In this document: positions 35,441 to 42,838 of the stretch, piece by piece
How the letters are laid out: each line of letters opens with the position of its first letter
Numbering within the stretch: position 1 is the first letter of the stretch
DNA from: an uncultured Flavobacteriales bacterium
GTDB taxonomy: Bacteria; Bacteroidota; Bacteroidia; Flavobacteriales_D; Sanyastnellaceae
Reading direction: 5' to 3'
NCBI GenBank assembly: GCA_905479395.1
Contig: CAJQMI010000003.1
Span: 1-44,814 of the forward strand
Length of the DNA: 44,814 nt
Translations under genes and position numbers: made by a program
The notes under the pieces: model-generated
What the model saw: only the letters and a program-made list of their open reading frames with translations
Databases searched by the model: none
Told to the model about the DNA's origin: nothing

Positions 35441-35878
35441 TCAGAGCATCCTTTCAATGTCCCTCGAAACGTCTTTGTCCTTGAGACTTTCGCGCTTGTC
35501 GTGGAGCTTTTTTCCTTTTGCAATCGCGATGGTAAGTTTGGCATAACCGCTATCTGCGATGAAGCACAGTGTTGGCACAACCGTCACACCGGTGTCTTTT
35601 AGTTTTCGCTCAAGCTTCTTTAATTCTGTTTTCTGTAGCAATAGCTTTCTCGGGCGACGCACCTCGTGAGGCGTATAACCCGCATTGGAATACTCTGCGA
35701 TGTACATGTTGAAAACAAAAAACTCACCGTTCCAAAATCGGCCATAAGCCTCAGTGATGCTCGCTTTTCCCAGCCTGATCGATTTGATTTCAGAACCCAC
35801 CAACTGCATACCAGCGGTAAACTCGTCCGCAAGAAAGTACGTGTAAGACGCTTTTTTGTTTTTAATTGCGCTGGCCAT
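35441..35878 (-). CDS. smpB: tmRNA-binding protein SmpB
   Basis: The 145-residue protein delivers tmRNA to stalled ribosomes. Its core motifs are YTYFLADEFTAGMQLVGSEI, SIRLGKASITEAY, PHEVRRPRKLLL and, near the C-terminus, KGKKLHDKRESLKDKD, where the basic tail reaches into the decoding centre. Length fits the family. ATG 35878 is selected over the frame-open start at 35908 because a promoter box TACTTTTG ends 4 bases upstream. The gene is divergent from add with 48 bp between the starts. The tmRNA gene itself is not seen in the window. Confidence 0.95.
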   Translation of the reverse strand: MASAIKNKKASYTYFLADEFTAGMQLVGSEIKSIRLGKASITEAYGRFWNGEFFVFNMYIAEYSNAGYTPHEVRRPRKLLLQKTELKKLERKLKDTGVTVVPTLCFIADSGYAKLTIAIAKGKKLHDKRESLKDKDVSRDIERML

Positions 35879-35882
35879 GGTG

Positions 35883-35890
35883 CAAAAGTA
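35883..35890 (-). promoter_or_regulatory. -7 box TACTTTTG, 4 bases before smpB ATG
   Basis: Exact match to TAnnTTTG on the minus strand, followed by CACC and ATG 35878, predicting a leaderless mRNA. A minus-strand TTG 15 bases further upstream (35906-35908) may be a short-spaced -33 element. Confidence 0.6.
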
Positions 35891-35914
35891 CTCAACCAAA
35901 GGCCTCAAGTCTAC

Positions 35915-35922
35915 TACCTTTG
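35915..35922 (+). promoter_or_regulatory. -7 box TACCTTTG, 4 bases before add ATG
   Basis: Exact match to TAnnTTTG followed by AAAC and ATG 35927, predicting a leaderless mRNA. It faces the smpB box across 24 bp. The box sequence is identical to that of rlmD (11805-11812). Confidence 0.6.
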
Positions 35923-35926
35923 AAAC

Positions 35927-36961
35927 ATGTTGAAACCAATCCTTGCATCAGCGGACCTCCGAGCCATGCCAAAAGTGGAACTGCATTGCCATCTGGAACT
36001 GGCACTGCGCCAAAATACGTTGCGTGAATTCGCGCAAAAAAATGACATCGATGTATCAACTGATGCGGCTTTTGCTCAGGCATTTTTAATTCAAGAGCCC
36101 ATGGGAGAATTAAAGTCCGTCTTGCATAAATTCCTGAATACACGGGACGTAATCCTGAAGGAAGAATGGATGGAGCGCGTGGCCTTTGAAGCCTGCGAAG
36201 ACATGTATCTGCAGTCCAATGTGCGCATCCTTGAACTTCGGTATGCACCCAGCTTTTTGTTGGACCACCACAAGCACATGGATGCTTATCGGCTTCAGAA
36301 AGCCATCATTTCCGGGGTGGAGCGTGCCGAAGAGAAATACCCCATTGCGGTGGGCTTGATCTGCATCCTGCAGCGCACAAAATCTGTCGAAGAAAATGAG
36401 ATATGGGTGGATTTCGCCCTCAAACCACAGCATCAATTTGTCGCCTTGGACTTAGCCGATAACGAGGTAGACTTTGACCCCGAACCCTTTATTCCACTTT
36501 TCAAAAAGGCCAAGGATGCGGGATTGGGCATAACTGTTCACGCCGGAGAACCCAATGTTCCTGGAATTTCCCGCAACATCCGCACGGCAATTGAAAAAAT
36601 GGGCGCAGATCGCATTGGACACGGACTCCAAGCCATCGAAGACCCAGAAGTCATTGCCTTGCTCATTGATCGAGGCATTCCATTGGAACTGTGTCCCACC
36701 AGCAATTGGCTTACTGGAGCCTGCAGTTCCATTGCAACACACCCATTCAAGGCCTTGTTTGAGGCGGGAGTCAAGACCACTGTGAATACGGATGACCCCG
36801 GCATCATGTGCACCAATTTGCTCAATGAATACGCTTTGCTAACGACAGAATGCGGGATAGATCTCGCTACACTAGAAGCCTGCAACGCTTGGGCTTTGGA
36901 GGCCAGCTTCATCCCAACGACGAAAAAAGAATCAGCCTGGAACCAACGCTTAAGACCCTGA
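35927..36961 (+). CDS. add: Adenosine deaminase family protein
   Basis: The 344-residue protein has the metal-dependent TIM-barrel site of adenosine/AMP deaminases: HCHLEL with His20 and His22, HAGEP with His205 and Glu208, RIGHG with His232, and TDDPGI with Asp289 and Asp290. The usual HxHL(D/E)G is HCHLELA here, so the Gly after the acidic residue is Leu; a known bacterial ADA subgroup shares this. Adenosine or a related nucleoside is the likely substrate, but aminodeoxyfutalosine and adenine deaminases share the fold. The next gene starts 5 bp later. Confidence 0.86.
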   Translation: MLKPILASADLRAMPKVELHCHLELALRQNTLREFAQKNDIDVSTDAAFAQAFLIQEPMGELKSVLHKFLNTRDVILKEEWMERVAFEACEDMYLQSNVRILELRYAPSFLLDHHKHMDAYRLQKAIISGVERAEEKYPIAVGLICILQRTKSVEENEIWVDFALKPQHQFVALDLADNEVDFDPEPFIPLFKKAKDAGLGITVHAGEPNVPGISRNIRTAIEKMGADRIGHGLQAIEDPEVIALLIDRGIPLELCPTSNWLTGACSSIATHPFKALFEAGVKTTVNTDDPGIMCTNLLNEYALLTTECGIDLATLEACNAWALEASFIPTTKKESAWNQRLRP

Positions 36962-36966
36962 ACAAA

Positions 36967-38883
36967 ATGAAATTCGCTCAAACCACATACCCACCACTCC
37001 TGGCAATCATTTGGATGATTTTTGGCATGAATTCCTTGGCGCTAACCCAAGAAAACACCGTCGGAACCATCGCATACGATTCTGAGGCCTACGCCCAAGG
37101 CTACACCCTGCTTTACCCACACAATCAACCGCATGCAAGGCTAGTCGACGCTTGCGGGCAAATCGTTCATATCTGGGAAAATGAATCCGGCCGCGTCCCA
37201 GGCAACAGCGCTATGCTCTCACCCATGGGCGGAATGGTATGGGCCCACAGAGCTGCAGATGACTCAGGATCAATCATCTCCGCTGGAGGACGAGGCGAAA
37301 CCATTGAAATGCGCAACTGGGACAACACGCCAATGTGGAGCTACACACTGAACGATAGCACAGGGCGACTGCATCACGACTTTGCGCTTTTAAACAACGG
37401 AAATGTGCTGGCCATCGCTTGGGAACACATGGATTCATTGGAAGCCGTCCAAGCTGGACGCAATCCTGAGAACCTTGAAGGAGGCGCGCTCTTTAGCGAA
37501 CGCTTGATTGAACTTGAGCCGGATGGGAATGGCGGTGCAAACGTGGCCTGGGAATGGCGCGCCTGGGACCATCTCATCCAGAATTTTGACTCCACCAAAT
37601 CCAACTTTGGAATCATTGCTGATCATCCAAATCGGATCGATATCAATTATGGAACCATCGGAAATATCGAACAAGACTGGCTCCACGCCAATGGCATCGA
37701 TTACAATCCGCAAACCAATCAAATCTTGTTGAGCGTTCCCAATTTCGACGAATTGTGGATCATTGACCGGGACCAAGAAGATGCCGGACTAGCATGGCGC
37801 TGGGGAAATCCAGAAGCATATGCACAAGGTGATGCCGATGACCAAAAATTATTTTACCAGCACAGCGGGACTTGGTTGGATGCACCATACCTGCAAAACT
37901 CCCCTGACTTTGGGAAAATAGGTGTGTTCAATAACCGCAATCCCGGAGCGACAGGACCATACTCCAGCGCACACATCATTGATCCCACTTGGCAAGAAGC
38001 AGACAGCAGTTATGCCTTCGAAAACGGAGTCTTCTTGCCGTTGGACTTCGATTGGACATGGACCGCATCCGTTCCTACCGATTTTTTCAGCAGCGGCCTT
38101 TCAAACTTCGAACGCCTAGCCAATGGGAACAACCTCATTTTGGCCGGACGCCAAGGAGAAATTTTGGAACTTACGACAGCAGGAGACACGGCCTGGCATT
38201 ACCGCGTGCCTCTCCAAGCTGGAGCCGCTGTGGAACAAGGATCGGAATTGGGCACAAACGCAAACATCCTTTTCAAAGCCCGCCGATATCCGGCGCAATT
38301 CCCAGCCTTTTCCGATGTCAACTTAGAGCCTATGGGCTTTTGGGAACTGAACCCACAACCTCTGGAAAACTGTTTGCCATGCGCTCTGGAAATCAATGTC
38401 GAGGTCATCGACGGCGAATACGCTTATGCCAATGTAAGCGGCGCTTCTGGTGAATTTACAGTCACCTGGTCATTGTTTGATGTGAACCTCTGCAACGGGG
38501 ATACATTGCCCTTTTTAGACGAAGACAATCCTTGTCAACCCAACCTCGAACTGCTTGTTCCTGGCGACATCGTCACAGCTGCTGTGTTCGATGAACAAGG
38601 ATGCGAAGCGAGCGCGACTTTCATTTGGACACTGACAAACGGAGTGGACCAAAATGAAATCAATATACGTGCGTTTCCAAACCCAAGTTCTGGTGAAGTC
38701 ACCTTGACCGGGTTGCCATCGGACGCATTTTTAACCATTCGCAATGCTGCAGGCAAGTCCGTCTGGGATAGGACGACATCAAATCATTCAACCCTCCAGG
38801 TTTCATTGAATCACTTGAAGGCCGGATGGTATTTCATCGAAACAGATGGCGTGCGCATCCCAATCATCCTCTTGCCTCACTAA
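36967..38883 (+). CDS. Arylsulfotransferase-like T9SS surface protein
   Basis: The 638-residue product has a signal peptide (about 1-27). Residues about 35-490 resemble the arylsulfate sulfotransferase (ASST) beta-propeller family as it occurs in Bacteroidota, with HHDFALLNNGNVL, DWLHANGIDYNPQ and YQHSGTW at blade positions where the family's catalytic His residues fall. A beta-sandwich follows, then a C-terminal T9SS type A sorting domain (about 560-638; FPNPSSGEVTLTG, LKAGWYFIETDG). It would be exported and surface-linked, acting on sulfated phenols or sugars if active. Activity is unproven. It follows add by 5 bp, an unexpected pairing. ATG 36967 is chosen because it creates the signal peptide. 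Confidence 0.82.
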   Translation: MKFAQTTYPPLLAIIWMIFGMNSLALTQENTVGTIAYDSEAYAQGYTLLYPHNQPHARLVDACGQIVHIWENESGRVPGNSAMLSPMGGMVWAHRAADDSGSIISAGGRGETIEMRNWDNTPMWSYTLNDSTGRLHHDFALLNNGNVLAIAWEHMDSLEAVQAGRNPENLEGGALFSERLIELEPDGNGGANVAWEWRAWDHLIQNFDSTKSNFGIIADHPNRIDINYGTIGNIEQDWLHANGIDYNPQTNQILLSVPNFDELWIIDRDQEDAGLAWRWGNPEAYAQGDADDQKLFYQHSGTWLDAPYLQNSPDFGKIGVFNNRNPGATGPYSSAHIIDPTWQEADSSYAFENGVFLPLDFDWTWTASVPTDFFSSGLSNFERLANGNNLILAGRQGEILELTTAGDTAWHYRVPLQAGAAVEQGSELGTNANILFKARRYPAQFPAFSDVNLEPMGFWELNPQPLENCLPCALEINVEVIDGEYAYANVSGASGEFTVTWSLFDVNLCNGDTLPFLDEDNPCQPNLELLVPGDIVTAAVFDEQGCEASATFIWTLTNGVDQNEINIRAFPNPSSGEVTLTGLPSDAFLTIRNAAGKSVWDRTTSNHSTLQVSLNHLKAGWYFIETDGVRIPIILLPH

Positions 38884-38888
38884 ATTCG
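38881..38888 (+). promoter_or_regulatory. -7 box TAAATTCG before the hydratase gene, built on the upstream stop
   Basis: One mismatch to TAnnTTTG, followed by CCAT and ATG 38893. Its first three bases are the TAA stop codon of the preceding T9SS gene, as in aroQ. Confidence 0.4.
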
Positions 38889-38892
38889 CCAT

Positions 38893-39672
38893 ATGAATCA
38901 GTCGATTATGGTTTCTCATGAGCAAGGTGTTTGCACCATTGCGCTCAATCGCCCGGAAGTCTTTAACAGCTTTGACCAAGCAATGGGTAAGGCTTTTCAG
39001 GAAGCACTGGATGCTGCCGCTGAAAATCCAAGCGTTCGATGTGTCGTCGTGACCGGAAACGGACGTGCCTTTTGCGCCGGTCAAGACTTGAAAGAAGTGA
39101 CGGCACCAGATGCACCCGACTTCACTGATATCGTAGAAAACACCTACAATGAAAGCATTCGTCGCATTCGAAGCATGGAAAAACCCGTCATCGGAGCCAT
39201 CAATGGCGTGGCCGCTGGTGCCGGAGCAAACATTGCCTTGGCTTGTGATTTGACCATTGCAAAAGCGTCGGTTAAGTTCATCCAGGCTTTCTCCAAAATA
39301 GGACTGATCCCGGATAGTGGTGGAACTTGGATGCTCCCTCGATTGGTGGGCATGCAACGCGCAGCGGCAATGGCCTTTTTTGGCGAGCCTGTTCTTGCCA
39401 GCGAGGCCGAAGCTATCGGATTGATTTACAAATCAGTCAATGACGAAGTCTTCGATGAAGAGGTGGCCTCAATTGCTCTGCGCCTTGCAAGCCTGCCAAC
39501 CTATGGCATCGGACTCACCAAGAAAGCGTTCAATTTAGGCTTGGAGAGCGACCTTTCGACCCATTTAACGACAGAGCGAGATTTGCAAATGCGCGCCTCC
39601 AAAAGCGACGACTACGCAGAAGGTGTCGCGGCTTTTTTGGAAAAGCGCAAACCAACCTTTCAAGGAAAATGA
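38893..39672 (+). CDS. Enoyl-CoA hydratase/isomerase, PaaG-like
   Basis: This 259-residue crotonase-fold enzyme has the oxyanion-hole segments AFCAGQDLKEV and GVAAGAGANIALACDL, and the PaaG-like KIGLIPDSGGTWMLPRLVG with Asp in the position used for isomerase chemistry. Phenylacetate-pathway 2-(1,2-epoxy-1,2-dihydrophenyl)acetyl-CoA isomerase is the closest known family by pattern, but no other paa gene is visible, so it could equally serve fatty acid or branched-chain acid catabolism. It overlaps the DUF551 gene by 4 bp. Confidence 0.88.
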   Translation: MNQSIMVSHEQGVCTIALNRPEVFNSFDQAMGKAFQEALDAAAENPSVRCVVVTGNGRAFCAGQDLKEVTAPDAPDFTDIVENTYNESIRRIRSMEKPVIGAINGVAAGAGANIALACDLTIAKASVKFIQAFSKIGLIPDSGGTWMLPRLVGMQRAAAMAFFGEPVLASEAEAIGLIYKSVNDEVFDEEVASIALRLASLPTYGIGLTKKAFNLGLESDLSTHLTTERDLQMRASKSDDYAEGVAAFLEKRKPTFQGK

Positions 39673-39950
39673 TGACACAATCTTGGATTAGCAGGGAGGA
39701 TCAACTGCCCGATGATCATCAACGCGTGTTGGCCTTCATTCCGGGAAACAAAGTGTTCTTGCCGGGTAAAGAGCTTGAATTTGAAATCCGAGAGGTCCTT
39801 GTTTTGCATTTTTGCGCCAACCACTTCGCTGGCAATCCAGAGAAAGCTGAAAAACATGGCATACACTTTTGGGCAGGTGAAGGAAGCAGCAATCGATACT
39901 TCAACGAGGTAAGCCATTGGATGCCCTTGCCTTCCCGTTTGACCTTGTGA
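39669..39950 (+). CDS. DUF551 family protein
   Basis: The 93-residue protein matches the DUF551 pattern: WISREDQLPDDHQRVLAFIP at the N-terminus and SHWMPLP at the end. No function is established for the family. It starts in an ATGA overlap with the hydratase gene (a second ATG follows at 39672) and its stop is 7 bp from the stop of convergent rsmE. Confidence 0.87.
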   Translation: MMTQSWISREDQLPDDHQRVLAFIPGNKVFLPGKELEFEIREVLVLHFCANHFAGNPEKAEKHGIHFWAGEGSSNRYFNEVSHWMPLPSRLTL

Positions 39951-39957
39951 ATCTTCT

Positions 39958-40662
39958 TTAGCTTGACCGCAATCGCTGCGCCAAAGCAAACATCTGAATC
40001 GCAGCCAAACCAGCTGTTTCGGTGCGCAATCGCTGCGTACCAAGCGAAACTTCCATTGCTCCCTTTTCCGTAGCCGCTGCGATTTCAGCCGCTGTGAAGT
40101 CGCCTTCAGGGCCAATCGCCAACCAGCCCGACTCACCCGGATTTAACGCATCAAATAAATGCAGCTTTTCTCCAATTTCGCAGTGAGCAATGAAGCCTGC
40201 GCCTTCAGCTTTCACAAGATATTCCTCCCACGGTATCGACGGCATCAATTCAGTCAGCCAAAGTTGCTGCGACTGTTTTAAGGCCGACACCAGTATCCTG
40301 TTCCATCTATCTCTCTTCTCTTTTGTGCGTTCACCGCGGTGCGTCCAAACCGGCTGGATTCGACTAACGCCGTATTCCATGGCCTTTTCCAACATCCATT
40401 CAAATCGATCTGAACTTTTGGTTGGAGCGATAACCAAAGTCAGCTGCGTTTCCAGTGGAGGAACGCGTTCAATAAGTCGCGTTTCCAGCACACATTCGCG
40501 CTTATCAAGCTTCTTCAACGTACCATGGTACCGACCTCCTTTGCCGTCAATCAAAAGAAATTCATCACCTACGGACGCTCGCAACACGCGCACCATGTGC
40601 TTCGACTCCTCCGAGTCCAATTGGTGAGTGGGTTGCACCGCAGGAGCATAAAAATACCGCAT
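39958..40662 (-). CDS. rsmE: 16S rRNA (uracil-1498-N3)-methyltransferase RsmE
   Basis: The 234-residue SPOUT methyltransferase should methylate U1498 of 16S rRNA. The family motifs are MRYFYAP at the N-terminus (PUA-like part), KSSDRFEWMLEKAMEYGV, and the trefoil-knot SAM site: LAIGPEGDFTAAE and LGTQRLRTETAG. I start at ATG 40662; the frame extends 6 codons further. It lies 34 bp downstream of pckA on the same strand and is probably co-transcribed. Confidence 0.94.
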   Translation of the reverse strand: MRYFYAPAVQPTHQLDSEESKHMVRVLRASVGDEFLLIDGKGGRYHGTLKKLDKRECVLETRLIERVPPLETQLTLVIAPTKSSDRFEWMLEKAMEYGVSRIQPVWTHRGERTKEKRDRWNRILVSALKQSQQLWLTELMPSIPWEEYLVKAEGAGFIAHCEIGEKLHLFDALNPGESGWLAIGPEGDFTAAEIAAATEKGAMEVSLGTQRLRTETAGLAAIQMFALAQRLRSS

Positions 40663-40696
40663 GCCCAAATTTACGCGCAATGCGCGAACCGACGCA

Positions 40697-42316
40697 TCAA
40701 CTTCTCACAGGCGCTCCAATCAACATGGCAGGGGTTGCAGCCTCTTCGAATTTTTCAAAGTTCGAACAGAACAAATCGGCCAATTTCGCAGCTGCAGCAG
40801 CGTACGCCTCACCATCAGTCCACGTCTTAGACGGGATCAGAAGGTCTGAAGGCACCCCAGGGCATGTTGCGGGTGAATTGAGCCCAAACACCTCATCCTT
40901 GTGATAAGGAACATAGTCCAATGCACCGCTCATAGCGGCATTGATCATGGCGCGGGTGTAACTGAGCTTCATTCGTTGACCCACACCATAGCCACCGCCA
41001 CTCCACCCGGTATTTACAAGCCAAATTCGCACGCCATGTTTTTCCAATCTTTCACCCAACATCGATGCATATTCTGTGGGAGGAAGAGGCATGAATGGGG
41101 CCCCAAAGCAAGCACTAAAGGTGGCCTGAGGCTCTGTGACTCCAACCTCCGTCCCGGCGACCTTCGCTGTGTAGCCGCACAAAAAGTGATACATTGCCTG
41201 GCCATTTTCAAGGCGGCTAATAGGAGGCATCACTCCGAAAGCATCACACGTCAAGAAAAACACATCCTTTGGGTGCCCTCCTTTCCCTGTTTCAATGGCA
41301 CCAGGAATGTGATGCAAGGGATAAGAGACACGGGTGTTTTGCGTCAATTTTGAGTCGGTGTAATTCGGTGTAATTCCGTCAGCTTTAAAGCCGATATTTT
41401 CCATCATCGCTCCAAACCGAATGGCCTGATATATTTGAGGTTCTTTGGCAGGTTCGAGATCGATTGTTTTGGCATAGCAACCGCCCTCCATATTGAAAAT
41501 ACCTTCTTCTCCCCATCCGTGCTCATCATCTCCGATCAAACTGCGGCTTTCATCGCTGCTCAATGTTGTCTTCCCCGTTCCAGAAAGCCCAAAGAACACA
41601 GCAACCTCTCCTTCATCATTGACATTCGAAGAGCAATGCATTGGCATTACGCCATGTACCGTTGGCAAGACGAAATTCATCACAGAGAACATCCCTTTTT
41701 TGATTTCTCCGGTGTAAGCAGAGCCCGCAATTAAAATGCACTTTTCCGTAAAATCAACAGCTGTGACATTTCCTTGACGGCATCCGTGAAGATCAGGATT
41801 GGCCTCGAAGGATGGCGCACAGATAACGGTCCATTCCGGTGCAGGCACCAAAACATCCTGCTCGTCAAGACGAATGAACATGTTGTGCACGAAGAGATTT
41901 GACCAAGCTTTTTCTGTGATAACCCGTGTTCGGATCTGAGTAGAAGAGTCGGCGCCTACAGCAGCATCCCGAACAAAAACACTTTTGCCTTCCAAATGTG
42001 TCACCATATCCTGGTGCAAACGTTGGAAATGGCTGGACTCGATTGCTTGATTGATGTCTCCCCAGTCCACGGTTGTGGAGGTTTGATCGTCTTTGACCAA
42101 GAATCGGTCTTTCGGAGATCGCCCCGTAAATTGTCCTGTACAAACGGCAAGAGCTCCTGTATCGGTGAGCACTCCTTCGCCCCTAAGCAGGGTTTGTAGA
42201 ATCAGTTTCGCTGGCGGAAGGTTCCAGTGCGCTCGCGCAACTCCTTCCAATTTAGCGGCCTCGAGCGAGGCGTCAAATGGGGTGTTTCCTAGATGTTTCA
42301 TTGGAGAATTGTTCAT
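40697..42316 (-). CDS. pckA: ATP-dependent phosphoenolpyruvate carboxykinase
   Basis: The protein converts oxaloacetate and ATP to phosphoenolpyruvate, the gluconeogenic step. It has the kinase loop GLSGTGKTTLSSD, the metal/nucleotide segment LIGDDEHGWGEEGIFNMEGG, and the conserved HPKDVFFLTCDAFGVMPP region. From ATG 42316 it has 539 residues, near the usual 530-540. Two earlier starts (GTG 42331, ATG 42328) coincide with or overlap a TAACTTTG box, so I prefer 42316; ATG 42301 is also possible. It follows the DUF423 gene. A gluconeogenic role agrees with the dicarboxylate-type transporter elsewhere in the window. Confidence 0.95.
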   Translation of the reverse strand: MNNSPMKHLGNTPFDASLEAAKLEGVARAHWNLPPAKLILQTLLRGEGVLTDTGALAVCTGQFTGRSPKDRFLVKDDQTSTTVDWGDINQAIESSHFQRLHQDMVTHLEGKSVFVRDAAVGADSSTQIRTRVITEKAWSNLFVHNMFIRLDEQDVLVPAPEWTVICAPSFEANPDLHGCRQGNVTAVDFTEKCILIAGSAYTGEIKKGMFSVMNFVLPTVHGVMPMHCSSNVNDEGEVAVFFGLSGTGKTTLSSDESRSLIGDDEHGWGEEGIFNMEGGCYAKTIDLEPAKEPQIYQAIRFGAMMENIGFKADGITPNYTDSKLTQNTRVSYPLHHIPGAIETGKGGHPKDVFFLTCDAFGVMPPISRLENGQAMYHFLCGYTAKVAGTEVGVTEPQATFSACFGAPFMPLPPTEYASMLGERLEKHGVRIWLVNTGWSGGGYGVGQRMKLSYTRAMINAAMSGALDYVPYHKDEVFGLNSPATCPGVPSDLLIPSKTWTDGEAYAAAAAKLADLFCSNFEKFEEAATPAMLIGAPVRS

Positions 42317-42330
42317 TGCATTTCCCATCA

Positions 42331-42338
42331 CAAAGTTA
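42331..42338 (-). promoter_or_regulatory. -7 box TAACTTTG at the start of pckA
   Basis: Exact match to TAnnTTTG on the minus strand. It lies directly before ATG 42328 (2-base spacing), too close for use of that codon, and 14 bases before ATG 42316. It supports the later start and a short leader of about 10 bases. Confidence 0.45.
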
Positions 42339-42339
42339 A

Positions 42340-42756
42340 TTAAATCTCAGCCTCGGTTGCCTTCGATCTCTGCAGAAATTGCATCAAAAACCACAACCAG
42401 CTTATTATGAGTGAAATACCCCCTATCGGAGGAGCCATGCGCAAGGGGCCGCGTTCAACCCACTCGGGTTCAAGAGACTCAAGCATCAATACACCAGAAA
42501 AGAGGACGATTCCAAAAACGAGCAATCGTTCAGGCCATGGCCTGCAGCTATTTGACAGCCAAGCATTCCGCATCAGTGTCATGACCAAAAGTCCGAGGCC
42601 CATGTACCTGAAGTATTCGACAGCAATGGACCAGCGTATTTGTAAATCTGGATCTGTCAGTGCATGTCGACCATATGCAGCCAACGCAATCGAGAAAGCC
42701 ACAGCCGCCAGCCCCAATGCAACCCAACTTTCATTTTCCTTGTTTAAAATGTGCAC
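42340..42756 (-). CDS. DUF423-like small membrane protein
   Basis: From GTG 42756 the 138-residue product has four hydrophobic segments. It shows the DUF423 traits AAYGRHAL near the N-terminus, a central AVEYFRYMGLGLL and a C-terminal APPIGGISLIISWLWF. The family has no firm function. The frame is open upstream to 42996 but those residues run across the divergent gene's start region, and the TATGTTTG box 4 bases before GTG 42756 marks the real start. pckA begins 23 bp after this gene ends (from ATG 42316). Confidence 0.75.
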   Translation of the reverse strand: MHILNKENESWVALGLAAVAFSIALAAYGRHALTDPDLQIRWSIAVEYFRYMGLGLLVMTLMRNAWLSNSCRPWPERLLVFGIVLFSGVLMLESLEPEWVERGPLRMAPPIGGISLIISWLWFLMQFLQRSKATEAEI

Positions 42757-42760
42757 CTTG

Positions 42761-42768
42761 CAAACATA
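42761..42768 (-). promoter_or_regulatory. -7 box TATGTTTG, 4 bases before the DUF423 GTG start, with -33 TTTG
   Basis: Exact match to TAnnTTTG on the minus strand followed by CAAG and GTG 42756. A minus-strand TTTG at 42786-42789 lies 17 bp upstream, the expected -33 spacing. It overlaps the plus-strand box at 42767-42774. Confidence 0.65.
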
Positions 42769-42774
42769 TCTTTG
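42767..42774 (+). promoter_or_regulatory. -7 box TATCTTTG for the VCBS-repeat gene
   Basis: Exact match to TAnnTTTG on the plus strand, sharing two bases with the minus-strand DUF423 box. A TTG at 42740-42742 is a possible -33 element with 24-bp spacing. The start codon at 42839 is 64 bases downstream, so this gene, unlike its divergent partner, would have a leader. Confidence 0.45.
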
Positions 42775-42838
42775 CAGGCTCGCTGCAAACCTGCGTTTTG
42801 ATTCAAAGAAATCAACAAGGAACTCGAATCTTGCCCAC

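Noticed and set aside
35927-36961. Adenosine deaminase with a mutated HxHLDG motif as a possibly inactive enzyme
   Set aside because: The Leu in HCHLELA looks unusual, but a bacterial ADA subgroup shares HCHL(D/E)L and all other metal and catalytic residues are present.
39660-40136. 158-residue minus-strand frame
   Set aside because: Antisense to DUF551 and out of frame within rsmE; no homology-like pattern.
40901-41353. 150-residue plus-strand frame
   Set aside because: Antisense to pckA, which is certain.
41356-41376. Tandem 10-base repeat (GGTGTAATTC twice) in pckA
   Set aside because: It encodes the normal-looking segment GITPNYTDSK; the repeat arises from codon coincidence and does not disturb the frame.
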